This document shows positions 29,451 to 40,354 of a DNA stretch of 64,000 bases, one piece after another. The position numbers were made by a program, and so were the translations under genes. Each line of letters begins with the position of its first letter. Positions within the stretch are counted from its first letter, which is position 1. Origin of the DNA: Locusta migratoria (lineage: Eukaryota > Arthropoda > Insecta > Orthoptera > Acrididae). Below the pieces are notes generated by a model. It saw only the letters and a program-made list of their open reading frames with translations. It had not been told where the DNA came from and searched no databases. The stretch covers positions 478,543,150 through 478,607,149 of the forward strand of contig CM048748.1 of assembly GCA_026315105.1 (NCBI GenBank), written 5' to 3'.

Positions 29451-31016
29451 TTAAAATCATTTTTGCTTGGATTACATACTACCACGTCATAAAATATTTA
29501 CTATTCCTGCTCAAACAGCTTGTATATTTTCCTCAGAAGCCGTATTTAGTTTTCTGAGGCAATTGAACTACAAATCGTAATCTGATCAAAGAGAACAGCT
29601 CAGACACACTCTCTTACACACACACACATACATACGTTTACATTTCAGACACATGTATGTGTTAGTACAGTACAATAGAACGCATTTTTTCATAGCTTTC
29701 AACACAAAACAAACACTTACTCATTTTTCTCTGTTTCAGGTGAGTGCTGGAGAATATACAAGCAACTTTTGTTGAAGTCCAAGGGGGGTAAGTTAATGTT
29801 TCGCTACAATTTTTGTAGCATCTTTACTTAATGTTCGCAGTTGACTGTCTCGTTCTAATGTATAAGTCATGGAAGCTGGTGGTTCTATAATTTTTTTCTG
29901 ATCTTGTGACGCATTTCTTACCATGAAGACACACAGATGTACTTGGTGTCTGAATTTCTGCGCTTAGCTGCTTGTTCACATGAAAGGAGCACCGTAATTC
30001 TCACTGCACTCACACTTCTAGCGTGAACCTTACGACGTCCTGATTTAGCGATTCGTAGTTTAGAGTATCAGCACTGAATGGCATTCGTAGCGTTTCTGTG
30101 AGTCGTTTTCACTCGTATAAAAGTACCATAAAAAGGCGCTCGGTGTAACAAAGACTCGACAAATACTGTGCCTATAATTAAATTAATATCTTCAAAACTA
30201 TGCAGAAACCAATGTTTTTGAGCAAAGGTAAACATTACGGGCGTTTACATATAGAACATAATTTCTATTTATGCAGGGAAAAAGTGAAATCTCGACATTT
30301 GTACTGAAACACCAGTATGGCATTCAAACGAGAATTGGGGGTTAGGTTACGCACCGCTTAAGCGCCGTCTGGGACCCGTTTTCCGCCTACGAACAGCTTT
30401 AGCCTGCGCCCATGAAGTGCCGGCGTTTAATTTCAATTTCCAAGAGTTAGCAGCAATTTTATCTCGAGACGGTGGCAGCAACATTAACTGCAGCAACGTC
30501 TGCCTCCCCCACGTTGAGGAGGCGTACAGCCTGCCTTCCCGATTTAACTGGATGGCAGGTGTCCAAGTACTGCACGGAAAATTTGGAGCCACGCGGTCCT
30601 TTTTCCGAGTTTACACCGAGCTGGCGAAAGTCTCATGGGATTTAGATGTCGGTAGTATCCCGTACGAAACGGCGGTACACAGGCAGAACTGTGATTTGTG
30701 CTCCGGTAATTCAGGTCAGGCGGTGTTCTGCAAGATTATGGACGCACAACGGCAATGAACGGGGTCTGAACGTGGAACTGTAATTGGAGTTACAGGTGTG
30801 AGATATTCCGTTGAGAAAAATGTTAGGAGATTGACCGTTTATTTGGCACACACAGAAATCCCGAGAATAAATAGTATTATGTTACTTAAACAAGATGTGT
30901 AATAGGACCATGAAAACAGATTTATACTCTTTTTTTTTTTTTTTTCAAAGTATTGTTTCTGGTTAGTAACATTGCCCAAAAACTTCGCATAGTGTTAAGG
31001 TATCAATACTACTGTC
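29451..31016. other. Unassigned interval
   Basis: AT-rich DNA with short CA runs near 29615 and a poly-T run at 30931-30947. A 113-codon frame at 30417-30758 shows no domain. Confidence 0.4.
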
Positions 31017-31770
31017 TTGTTTTTGTTGTTGTTGTGGTCTTCAGTCCGGAGACTGGTTTGATGCAGCTCTCCACAATACCCTATCCTGAGCAAGCCTCTT
31101 CATCTCCACATAAGAACGGCAACCTACATCTGCCTGAATCTGCTTACTGTATCCATCTCTTGGTCTTCCTCTGCGATTTTTACCCCACACACTTCCCTCC
31201 AATGCTAAATTCACAATTCCTTGATGTCTAAGAATGTGTCCTAGCAATCTATCCCTTCTTTTAGTCAAGGTATGCCAGAAATTTCTTTTCTCTCCAATTC
31301 TGTTCAATATCTCCTCATTAGTTACGCGATCCACCCACCTAATTTTCAGCATTCTTCTGTAGCACCATATTTCAAAAGCCTCAATCCTCTTCCTCTCCGC
31401 ACTGTTTATCGCCCATGTCTCACTCCCATACAAGGCAACACTCCATACAAATGCCTTCAGAAAAGACTTCCTTGGGCTTAAATCAATATTCGATGTTAAC
31501 AAATTTCTCTTTTTCAAGAACGCTTTTCTCCCCATTGCCATTCTGCATATATCCTCTGTACTGCGACAATTATTTGTTATTTTACTGCCCAAATAACAAA
31601 ACTCATCTACCTCCTTTATTGCTTCGTTTCCCAATCTAATTCCTTCAGCATCACCTGATTTCCTTAAACTGCACTCCATTACCCTAGTTTTGCTCTTGTT
31701 AATGTTCATCTTATATGCACCTTTCAGCGCACTGTCCATTCCCTTCAACTGCTCTTCCAGATCTTTTGCT
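31017..31770 (-). pseudogene. RTE LINE, 5'-truncated 3' fragment
   Basis: The minus-strand reading frame from DLEEQLKGMDSALKGAY to AASNQSPD and stop is collinear with residues from about 780 to the end of the intact copy at 16432-19491. A (CAA)n tail follows at 31017-31036. One codon is missing (EDICRM for EDIKCRM). It has no RT active site, yet no stop interrupts it, so it is a relatively young truncated insertion. Confidence 0.9.
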
Positions 31771-33064
31771 GTTGTTCTTATGACTGCATAAATTATCGTA
31801 TCTTGGACTATTTCATGTGAAACGTGTGAAAACAAGTCGCTTTTTGTGCAAAGTTCAGAACAATATCATCATTTCCACATTTTAAAATTTAGTACCTCTG
31901 AAGACTAAACTTGCAAATTCATTTTGTCCCGTAATCTTTCAAATGACAACATATTGTCATATCTGCCATACCGTACATCGCTGACTGGTACAGGAGATGC
32001 TTTTTCGTTCTTCTTGTGGACTTGCTTGTGTCTTTTTGTTGTGGTCTAGTAGGCTTCAACTTCCCAATAAATATAAGTCCATTTTCAGTCTCCCATATAA
32101 GAACTCGTCAACAATTTTCCATAATAAATCAACTTCAAGGACTCCTCTTTCACTTTTGTAAGCAGTTTTCCATGTATCGCGAAAAATACCATAAAAAAAT
32201 TGAAACGAACTTGTACCACGGCAACTTTATGCTTGGCCTGTCCGCTAAAGATTCACTTTATTGCTAAACTTATCGCAAAAGACAATGAAACATCACTTTT
32301 TTGGAGAGCTTAAATGTTAGTTTCAAGCGCTGTTGCCCATCCATGGATGAAACTTCAGACATGTTTCAGAAAAGTATGCGCTACTTTTTCAAATAAACTA
32401 CTATTGTTAGTACAGCAACCAAAAGTGGGCCAATTTCATTACGTTTCCAGCGAATTACACGTAACTAATTCTTTTAATATACAGCAATTTTTTTTCTTTC
32501 GGTTGCAGTTCTGATGATTTATTGTATTCCAAACTTCATTCTATAAAAACTACGTTTCTGTCCGCATTTCTATACCTCAGCTGAAATGTAAGAATTTTGC
32601 ATGGAAGAACGTGGCTCGCACATTATTATTAGTATAATGCAGGTGCAAAACAAACAGAACAATTTATTTTGCACCAACATTCAGTATCGATATAATACCA
32701 CTCTTTAATAGCTACATCTTCAACTTTCGAATTTCCTAATATGGCATAATGTGAAACCTAGCCTTATGCAAGGTACTCACATGTTCCAGACGCGACGATT
32801 CAACCGTTCAAAAGACGACTTTTTGTTTTCATTTTCCTGGCATCTGTATGCTAAGACATATCTAATTTTTATTGTGAATTTTTTTAAACGCAGAATAATT
32901 TCTTCTTGCATCTTGTTACGTTTAACAATATGTACCACAACCAGCTGATGGAATAAAACGAAATAATATACGTGCAACTTTCCACTCAGACAGCGTAGCA
33001 GCGTGGAGGAGTCACATGTCCATTCAGGCGAGAATGAGCCAGTACTGTGCCCAGCCCTGACCTA
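31771..33064. other. Unassigned interval
   Basis: AT-rich sequence with no recognised gene, RNA or repeat. Confidence 0.4.
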
Positions 33065-33078
33065 GAAACATCGCTACG

Positions 33079-33263
33079 ACATGTTTGTAAAGCTTATGGC
33101 ACTTAACTGCGGGATCATCAGCCCCTAATCTTACAAACTAATTATGAACTAACTTATACTAAAGACAGCAGAAACATCGATGCCCGAGGAAGGACTCGAA
33201 CCTCCGACGCGGGAGGCCACGGTATCCACAACGTGGCGCTCTAGACCGCTCGGATACTCGAGT
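33079..33263 (-). mobile_element. SINE (A/B-like head) with 14-bp target duplication
   Basis: Minus-strand head CCGAGCGGTCTAGAGCGCC, B box GGAGGTTCGAGTCCTTCC, GGGCATCGATG, tail GGGGCTGATGATCCCGC. GAAACATCGCTACG is present at 33065-33078 and 33264-33277. The head is of the Ser/Leu-tRNA type. Confidence 0.93.
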
Positions 33264-33878
33264 GAAACATCGCTACGGCCCACAGTGTCAGTCCCACATA
33301 CGCCAAGCATGCCCGTGTCAAGTCCTCTCGCTTTCTGTTATTTCGCCCACATGCTGTCTGTACTTGACTGCTCTCACAAGTTGGCGACAGTAGCACGCAT
33401 GCCATTTCTATTCTTCACTTCAGGCCTCTCTCTCCAGGGCTGTACATTAAATCAAACTTCACATTGTGTGAATAAAAGGCAATACTAGAGGAGAAATAAA
33501 AATTGTCGTCGGTTACTTTCCATTCCTCTCTTGTACATTCAGGCATATCGCAAAAAAAAGTTAGTCATATCTTACGTGGACACCAAAATCACAACACGCG
33601 AATTCCTATTAAAAGCAGCGGACATATCCACAGGCTATATAACTTGTTTATTTATTTATTTTTGTTACTGATGATGTAACATATGCCGTTATTTACCAGA
33701 GGAAACTCACTGTTGTATTTTCCAAACAAACAGCAATGTTTGTGAAAGAACTGACGTAGTTAGCGCCTCATGGACTGCAGTTTGTTATTGCAGTTCTTTC
33801 GTGACCGGAGCAGTGTTTATCATAGCTTCCCCCCCCCCTACTGACGTCACCGGTTACTGCTGCTAGATGCAGCACTGC

Positions 33879-33971
33879 TACATCTACATCTACATGGGAT
33901 ACTCCGCAAATCACCCTTAAATGCCTGCTTGTCACCATCTGCTTGCTATAAATGGTTGCCTTCGCCTTTCC
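33879..33971 (+). repeat. Dispersed repeat piece with ACATCT tandem
   Basis: CTACATCTACATCTACAT followed by GGGATACTCCGCAAATCACC resembles a dispersed repeat I recall from insects (possibly a LINE end). The part after the adjacent SINE (34190-34220) continues it. The assignment is tentative. Confidence 0.4.
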
Positions 33972-34178
33972 AAATGTTCAAAATGTTCAAATGTTTGTAC
34001 TGTCTATGGGACTTAACTACGGGGCCATCAGTCTCTAAACTTACAAACTACTTATGAACTACTTACGAAATAGGACGGCACAAATATCCATGCCCGAGGG
34101 GGGATTCGAACCCCCGACCGTAGTGGCCGTGCAGACCGTGACTGGAGCGCCTTAGTCCCCTCGGCCACCGCCGCCGGC
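33972..34178 (-). mobile_element. SINE family A with target duplication
   Basis: Complete minus-strand copy ending in GCCGGCGGCGGTGGCC-type head sequence, with B box GGGGGTTCGAATCCCCCC. TTCGCCTTTCC repeats at 33961-33971 and 34179-34189. Confidence 0.93.
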
Positions 34179-34189
34179 TTCGCCTTTCC

Positions 34190-34820
34190 CTTTGAATCAC
34201 TCTCATTCATTATCAGTGCAATCAAAGAGTAACTTAATTCAATAGTAAGACGTAGAGAAAAGTCTTTACATAGTCAAGGTTAACATCTGAATATTATTTG
34301 TCATGGGAGACTGCTCTAAGGCGTGATCACTTATTTGGTATTCCATTACACACGAATTTAATGCTTTGCCTTCAACTTACTGATACTTTTTATTTACTTC
34401 TCAACCTTAAACGTTCGTAGGACAGCTGTATCTGTTTATCTGCACAGTTCATTCAAAGTTTGCAGGCAAGTGCACACTATGATCTTTCACAAACAATGTT
34501 TAAAATTGTTACCATTCGCATTGCTTCTTTATGTCCTTTACAGTTGCAATTTTGTAAGTGGGAAACTTATACAGCATGTATGAAAAAGAATGGAAGGTTT
34601 TATGAACCAAGTGATAAAACTTGACTTGAGTCCGGAGGAAAGTTACATACTTACAGGGGTAGACTACAGGTGATTCTGAACAACAAAAAAAATCTAATAA
34701 ACACACGCCCTTATCTTAACCGTTTCTGGGTAAACCAATGAACAACTACGAACGGGAAAAAGTGCAGGTGAGTGGAAATTAATATACTCTTTTATCTTTT
34801 GCTGTGGTTTGTTTAATCAT
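34190..34820. other. Unassigned interval
   Basis: AT-rich sequence with no gene recognised. Confidence 0.35.
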
Positions 34821-34824
34821 GTCT

Positions 34825-35009
34825 GCCGCGGTGGAGTGGCCGAGCGCTGTAAGGTGACTCGCTGAGGAGCGCATGGTTGCTCGCCGTCGGAGGTCCGAGT
34901 CCTCCCTGGAGCATGGGTGTGTGCGTGTTGTCCCTAGTTTAAGTAGTTTGCAAGTTTGGGGACTGATGATCACGGCACTTTGGCCCAATATGTTTTCAAA
35001 CATTGAACA
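34825..35009 (+). mobile_element. SINE family B
   Basis: GCCGCGGTGGAGTGGCCGAG, mutated B box GGAGGTCCGAGTCCTCC, GAGCATGGGTGTG, GGGGACTGATGATC, ending CAAACATTGAACAT. Confidence 0.9.
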
Positions 35010-36620
35010 TCTCTGTTTAATTGTTTAAGTTTACTCGCAGAAGACGCTAAACCATTTTGCGTGATTTTGCCGGTAGGAGTTCAGTTGCGCAGCCCTTCAC
35101 CGGAGCGCAAGCACGTAAAACGCGACCGACAAGGTCCTCTCCTGTGTCCATTCTGCGCCTCTACACTTCCCCCTTCAGGCACCCCTGCGAATGGTAGGCA
35201 ACAACGTGTGAAAAGGTGAAAACGTAATCATCATCATCATTTAAGGCTGATTATGCATTTTCATCGAGAGTGTGGACTGTGGTACCAAGATTCGCTACTC
35301 ATTGCTAACATTGGTGCCTCATCTGACGATTAGCTTGTTAATACAAAACCATTTTTGACCGAATCCAGGTTCTTTCTTGTAGGAGTAACCATTATTCTCC
35401 TTCTCTCTGCCGTCGACCCTCTGAGTCTCCTAGGTTATCTTGCTTCTCCCATGCGTGCAACACGAACCCACCACCACAGCCTCACAGCCTTTTTGCCCTA
35501 ACTGTTTCATGAATGGTCCTCACTCCCAGTTTTTCTTTGACCCTTCGTCGTTATGGACACCCTCCTGCTATTGTTGCCATCTGTTTGTACCTGCAGTCAT
35601 CCTTGTAACTTTCATATCTGCAACCGCAAACTCAAGAAAACAAGGTACGAAAAACGAACTAAAATGGCGCTATTTACTGCGTTTGGAATATTGTAAGATA
35701 TATTCTCTGAGGTAATAAATGTTAGGACGACTTTTTTGTACTTGCTTGTTTACTTTATGAGATTTGACAAGAACGTGTACTGCGTATTTTCGTGAAGAGT
35801 GACCTCATAACCTCACTTATAATATTATTGTTATTAAGGGATAAGAGCGAAATTGACAATGAACTACTATTTCAGAAAAAAAGTTGTGCATTTGCTACCG
35901 ACAGCTTCTTCTAGTCTAGAATATGCAATTTATCGCCAAATCGAATCGCTTTGGTGGCTTTGAAGTTAATGATTTTAAAATTTAGTGGACAGCTTTTTAC
36001 TTAACCCTGAAACAGAATGGTTGGCGGAATGTGGGCTAGTCGAACTGATGTTAGAAGGCATGGTTAGAGAAAACGGGGTTTAATTGACCAACATGATACA
36101 GGGTGGCGGGATGGCCTTTCACCGCCGACAATAGTGAACAAACAAGAAACATTCCCATCATGGGGCAGGTTTAAAAGTTACTACAATTTTGGGGGGCCAT
36201 ACTCCGGAGGGGCTGAATGATATTCTGGTACAACCTTACTGTGTTCCTTACGAAAGCTACACACATGTGTTCTTTCGGGTCTTGATGATCTGGTGTGGTA
36301 TTTGAAACGTGTAATGATAATAATTTGTTAAAAAAATTTTGAACTGTGACTGTAGGTGCTTTTGTTAGAATATTCATAAATTTTACAATATTAATTGACA
36401 ACAATATAAATAACGAAGTAAGTTCTCGCCCTAAATGAACCGTTGCACAACAGTTTTAGCTAGTGTTTGTACTATCAAGCACAAGAAAAAAATTAGAATA
36501 GAGTTTTACTTTTCACAATTTGTGGAGTGATATCTGACGTGTGTTACTGAAACATGTTTGTTACAATTTGAACATTGTATTGGGGTCTTATTGGCGCAAC
36601 TCGATAAATAGAAATTAATA
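35010..36620. other. Unassigned interval
   Basis: About 1.6 kb with a short (CAT)n at about 35228-35240. Small ORFs only. Confidence 0.4.
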
Positions 36621-36624
36621 ATCG

Positions 36625-36809
36625 TTTTTATAGTCTATGGGACTTAACTACGGAGTCATCAGTCCCTAAACTTACAAACTTCTTATGAGCTACTTACGAA
36701 CTAGGACGGCAGAAATATCCATGCCCGAGGGGGGATTCGAACCCCCGACCGTAGTGGCCATGCAGACCGTGACTGAAGCGCCTCAGTCCCCGCGGCCACC
36801 GCGGCCGGC
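36625..36809 (-). mobile_element. SINE family A
   Basis: Minus-strand copy with GCCGGCCGCGGTGGCCGCGG head, B box GGGGGTTCGAATCCCCCC and tail GGGACTGATGACTCCGTAG. Confidence 0.93.
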
Positions 36810-36829
36810 AGACAGAAATTGTATCTGGA

Positions 36830-37345
36830 AAGTTTGTAATTTTGGTTGCCACCGATGAAGCTTTCTGTTGATGGACTTCCCGTTTGTATTTTTCTAAAAA
36901 TTGCCGCTGACTATTAATTTACTGACAGCATTTTTGTAGCTTCAATGTAAGGAGAAACTAGGAGTCTTTCCAATTCATCAAGAAATATATCCTGGATTTT
37001 TTTCTCTCCACAGCATTGTAGGCGCAATTATCAATAATATTGTAGAAGGTGATCGTTGGCCACGGTTTGGTTTTGCTGTTGCTTGTACAGATGCCAATAA
37101 ACTGATGTAGTGTATGAACTGCTCCCTTACTTGCATTGTAGCTTAACATCATTTTCGGTTTCTTGTCTTTTCTATTGCTTATTTTCTCACTGTTGTGGAC
37201 TGTGCACATGAAGACAACCTGTTTGTTGTTTCTTGGAACGTAAGACACGATGGTGGTGTCCTTAGTAACAATGACCTTTCAAGTGTGAACATCTTCTTTG
37301 CATGATGTAATATTAGTGAGTTCAGGCAATTTTTTTCTCTTACTT
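36830..37345 (-). pseudogene. piggyBac-type transposase C-terminal fragment
   Basis: The clearest stretch reads MSYVPRNNKQVVFMCTVHN, then KKPKMMLSYNASKGAVHTL, then KPWPTITFYNIIDNCAYNAV. This matches the region of piggyBac transposases containing the third catalytic aspartate and the (K/R)xWP..FY segment, which cut and paste at TTAA. The aspartate expected in the GGVD-type motif is replaced (KGAVHTL), so the catalytic site is lost. Out-of-frame remnants continue left to about 36830 (QRQFLEKYKREV-like) and right to about 37345. Neither terminal repeat nor N-terminal part was found. Confidence 0.75.
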
Positions 37346-37650
37346 ACTTTTGTACTTACTTATCCGTGGCTTGGGCCTCCATCGCTCCCGGTTGCGAGCC
37401 TCTTGCAACCAATCACCCGCTCCTAGTCTCGTGTCATCGGTGACTCTGTCAACATTGTCTTTCCATCTTGTTCGTGATCGTCCCCGGTATCTCCTTCCAA
37501 CTACCGTTCCCAGGAACACATCATGGGGTATCCTCCCTTCGCTCATTCTTGCTACGAGACGAGCCGAGGTCAAACTTCTCTTCATTCTTTTATAATGTCC
37601 GACTGTGCGTAAAGGTCTTATAATTCTCGGTTTTTTCGAATTCTCCATTC
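37346..37650 (-). pseudogene. LINE ORF C-terminal fragment
   Basis: The minus-strand frame ends with ARLVARMSEGRIPHDVFLG, GRRYRGRSRTRWKDNVDRV, then GDWLQEARNRERWR. The pattern 'GH(V)xRM...R...GRxRxRWxD...A.dR..WR' is the usual C-terminal end of RT proteins of RTE/CR1-like LINEs. Upstream RT motifs are absent; the frame runs into an unrelated CpG-rich block. The family is not determined and it is not the same as the RTE copies elsewhere in the window. Confidence 0.6.
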
Positions 37651-37839
37651 TCACTGTACCCAAAATTGTAAGATGTCTTTGTGAAGTCGTCGGTCTGTGC
37701 ATATTCACCCGATTAGAACAGGCCTCGTCTAGAAGGAAACGACAACTCGAGACACAGGTGACAGTCCGCGAATAACTCGCCAGGGGCTGCAGTAGATCCG
37801 CTCTCGCCCTGCAGGCTGGAGGCGGACTCTCAGTGTAGA

Positions 37840-38040
37840 GACTGAGACTCTGCGGACGGCTGTGGTGACGCATTGCGGGGTTAGCGCGCCGGACAGTGAG
37901 GGACGCAGCGCGCTGCTGGCTGCTGGCTGGGCTGGAGGACCGACGCCGGCGGAGCAGGAGCAGGACGGCGCCCAGGCCACCGCTAGGGGCGTCTGCGCTA
38001 CCACTGGCCGGCCGCGGGAGGGTGGCCGAGGCACGCCACG
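37840..38040. other. CpG-rich block
   Basis: GC-rich sequence with clustered CpG (GGTTAGCGCGCCGG, GACGCCGGCGGAGC, GGCCGGCCGCGGGAGG). It abuts a palindromic repeat. The ORFs crossing it are not supported. Confidence 0.35.
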
Positions 38041-38041
38041 C

Positions 38042-38176
38042 GGCCGCCCTAGTCCTGTCAAGTTGCACCCCTTTTTCAAAAATGTAAATTCCAGAACTAT
38101 TGTATATCTGCCTAGAACTCTGAAAAAAATGTACATTTTCCACAAAAGGGGTGCCAACTTCACAGGACTGGCGGCC
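38042..38176. mobile_element. Palindromic MITE-like repeat
   Basis: Ends GGCCGCC...AGTCCTGT and ACAGGACT..GGCGGCC are inverted. Pairing continues inward through AAGTTG, CACCCCTTTT and AAAATGTA for about 50 bp on each side, with a short unpaired centre near 38096-38117. No target duplication was assigned. Confidence 0.65.
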
Positions 38177-38341
38177 CTGTAGAAGTCGTTGCGCGCTGCA
38201 CGTCCGGCGTTACGTCCCTAAGCTAGCGGGTCCCAACCGTTCTGCTCTGCGGCCCAGAAATTGCGTAAAAACATTTGGGGGGCCCAACGACTAAATAAAA
38301 AGTAAAAATCACCACACAAAACTGTGGGCGCTTGTGCTCAA

Positions 38342-38360
38342 ACACACACACACACACACA
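38342..38360. repeat. (CA)n microsatellite
   Basis: Nine to ten CA dinucleotides. Confidence 0.9.
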
Positions 38361-38493
38361 GTATGCACTATTAGTGAAATACGCTAATAAATTATACGGG
38401 CGAAATTTTTTTTATTGTATTCACTTAATAACGACAAGTTCTTGAAAATTCAAAATCGAGTAGTCAATGTTAAAATACTCATTGAGATATTTA

Positions 38494-38690
38494 GCCGGCC
38501 GCAGTGGCCGAACGGTCTGCGTCGTTGCCAGTCACGGTCTGCACGGCCGCTGCGGTCTGGGGTTCGAATCCCTCCTCGGGCATGGATATTTGTGCCGTCC
38601 TTAGGATACTCTAGTTCTTAAGTAGTTTGTAAGTTTAGGAGCTGATGACCCCGCAGTTAAGTCCCTTAAGATTAACAAACATTTGAACAT
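38494..38690 (+). mobile_element. SINE family A
   Basis: GCCGGCCGCAGTGGCCGAAC head, B box GGGGTTCGAATCCC, GGGCATGGATATTTGTGCC, ending ACATTTGAACATTT. Confidence 0.93.
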
Positions 38691-38699
38691 TTGAATAGT

Positions 38700-39690
38700 G
38701 GGATATTTGACACTGTTTGTCACTTACAAGACAGTCAATAGTTGGATTAAAACTGGTTAACTTTAGCTTCTAATCAGTCTCTATATTCATCTGTACTTAT
38801 TAAAAAAAAAGTAGAAATTGTTCGTTCACATAAACAGTTTGTCGGAAAGCCTATCAAATGTTTCGGAGCAGTTTTTCCGAACACTTATTCAGAATGGAAC
38901 CAATGACGATGTTTCAAGAAATGATTTTAAAGGCTGACAGTTCAGTCTTCATCAACTGATGAAATTTTCGATTTTTTAAAGTAATCCACTTCAAAGGGAT
39001 TTCCAATCCACTGGATTTCATCCTCAATTTTGGGAAAGTATCCATGAAATAAATTTGAAAAAAGCTTTTATACTGCGGCAGTGTCTACTCAGCTGGGATT
39101 TCTAAACTTTTTGTCACTGTGTACTATGTTTTTATTATTATATTTTTATTTTACGCCGTGCCACAGGAGCTTGTTCACTTTTTGACAAATCATGAGGTTG
39201 CAAAGATAGGGTAGGATCCGGAAGGTTGACTCATGAGTGCTGCAGCAGTGAGAAACAGTATGACTTCAACATTAAAAGAAATACATATAAAATACTTGTA
39301 GTTCATTTTAACTGCTTCTTTTGAGGCACATTTCGGCAAAACAGAATGCTCCACTCCTTTACAAGTGACACAGGATCTTAACTTTTGTGTAGTGTTTACT
39401 CGGTGATCTCGGCAACTGGCAAGTGAAGCGGCTGGCCCTACGGACAACTTTGACTTTGACGCGTCCCAGTGCCAGCCTTCCCGCGGCCCACAGGCTGCGA
39501 ACCGCCGCCCTCAGCCATGCGAGCACTAAGCTGCCAGCCGTGCCGGGCACACAACGCGAATACTCACTGCCCGAAAGGGAATTAGTACACCTGCAAAAAC
39601 GACGCAGATTTTGACCTGCAGACGGCAGCGTAGTGACCGAGCGCCGTCTGTGTGGATCGTTTACGTATTTATTTATTTATTTTAATGTTT
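38700..39690. other. Unassigned interval
   Basis: No recognised gene. A moderately GC-rich stretch lies at 39460-39560 and an ATTT tandem at about 39662-39685. Confidence 0.4.
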
Positions 39691-39696
39691 ACAGAC

Positions 39697-39884
39697 ATTC
39701 AAATGTTCAAATGTCTGTAAATCTATCGGACTCAACTGCTTGGTCATTAGTCCGTAGCTTACAAACCACTTAAACTAAGACAAATTAACCTAAGGACAAC
39801 ACAAACAACAATTCCCGAGGGAGGAGTCGCACCCCCGACGGCGAACGACCGCGCGCACCGCAGCACGGCTGATCCGCCGCGGCC
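39697..39884 (-). mobile_element. SINE family B
   Basis: Minus-strand copy with GCCGCGGCGGATCAGCCG head, B box GGGGGTGCGACTCCTCC (mutated), and tail GTTTGTAAGCTACGGACTA. Flanks TTTACAGA occur on both sides. Confidence 0.88.
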
Positions 39885-40039
39885 TTTACAGAGATAAGGC
39901 TCACAAATAAACCTACAAAAATTTAGATATGCATTATGATACATGAAAAACTAAGAGACAATTTTTTTTCAGCGGCGGTAAAACATATTTAACAAGTGAA
40001 ACGTTCCCTCGAAAATGGGGGCCAAAACAGAAAAACTGC

Positions 40040-40090
40040 GATAACTTAGAGCATTGTTTTTCAACCGGTGGGTCGCGACCCGAGGGAGGT
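40040..40090 (+). mobile_element. Possible hAT-type transposon end
   Basis: TTTTTCAACCGGTGGGTCGC followed by GACCC resembles a terminal sequence I recall from animal hAT elements. The second end is not seen and a SINE fragment follows at once. Confidence 0.4.
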
Positions 40091-40093
40091 TAT

Positions 40094-40195
40094 AAGTCCA
40101 TAGACGTACAAACTATTCAAACTATGTCAAACTAACCTAAGGACAACACACACATCCATGCTCGAGGAAGGATTCCAACTTCCGACACGGGAGGA
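40094..40195 (-). mobile_element. SINE family B, central fragment
   Basis: GTCCATAGACGTACAAACT, CTAACCTAAGGACAACAC, GGATTCCAACTTCCGAC in minus orientation; head and 3' end are incomplete. Confidence 0.7.
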
Positions 40196-40354
40196 AACAT
40201 TTTACGCGCCTTTTGTTTATTCATAGTTAACATGGTGCATTTTTATAAATAATATTTGCTCTGTTCCAATGAGAATTAATGATCAACAAGGAATCGCGAA
40301 ATTTTAATATAATTTCTGACGTACATGTTTTTGCAATAAACTTGAATGCAGTAT

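Noticed and set aside
37651..38143. N-terminal part of the 267-codon minus-strand ORF
   Set aside because: Only the C-terminal segment (37346-37650) resembles a protein. The rest runs through a CpG-rich block and a palindromic repeat.
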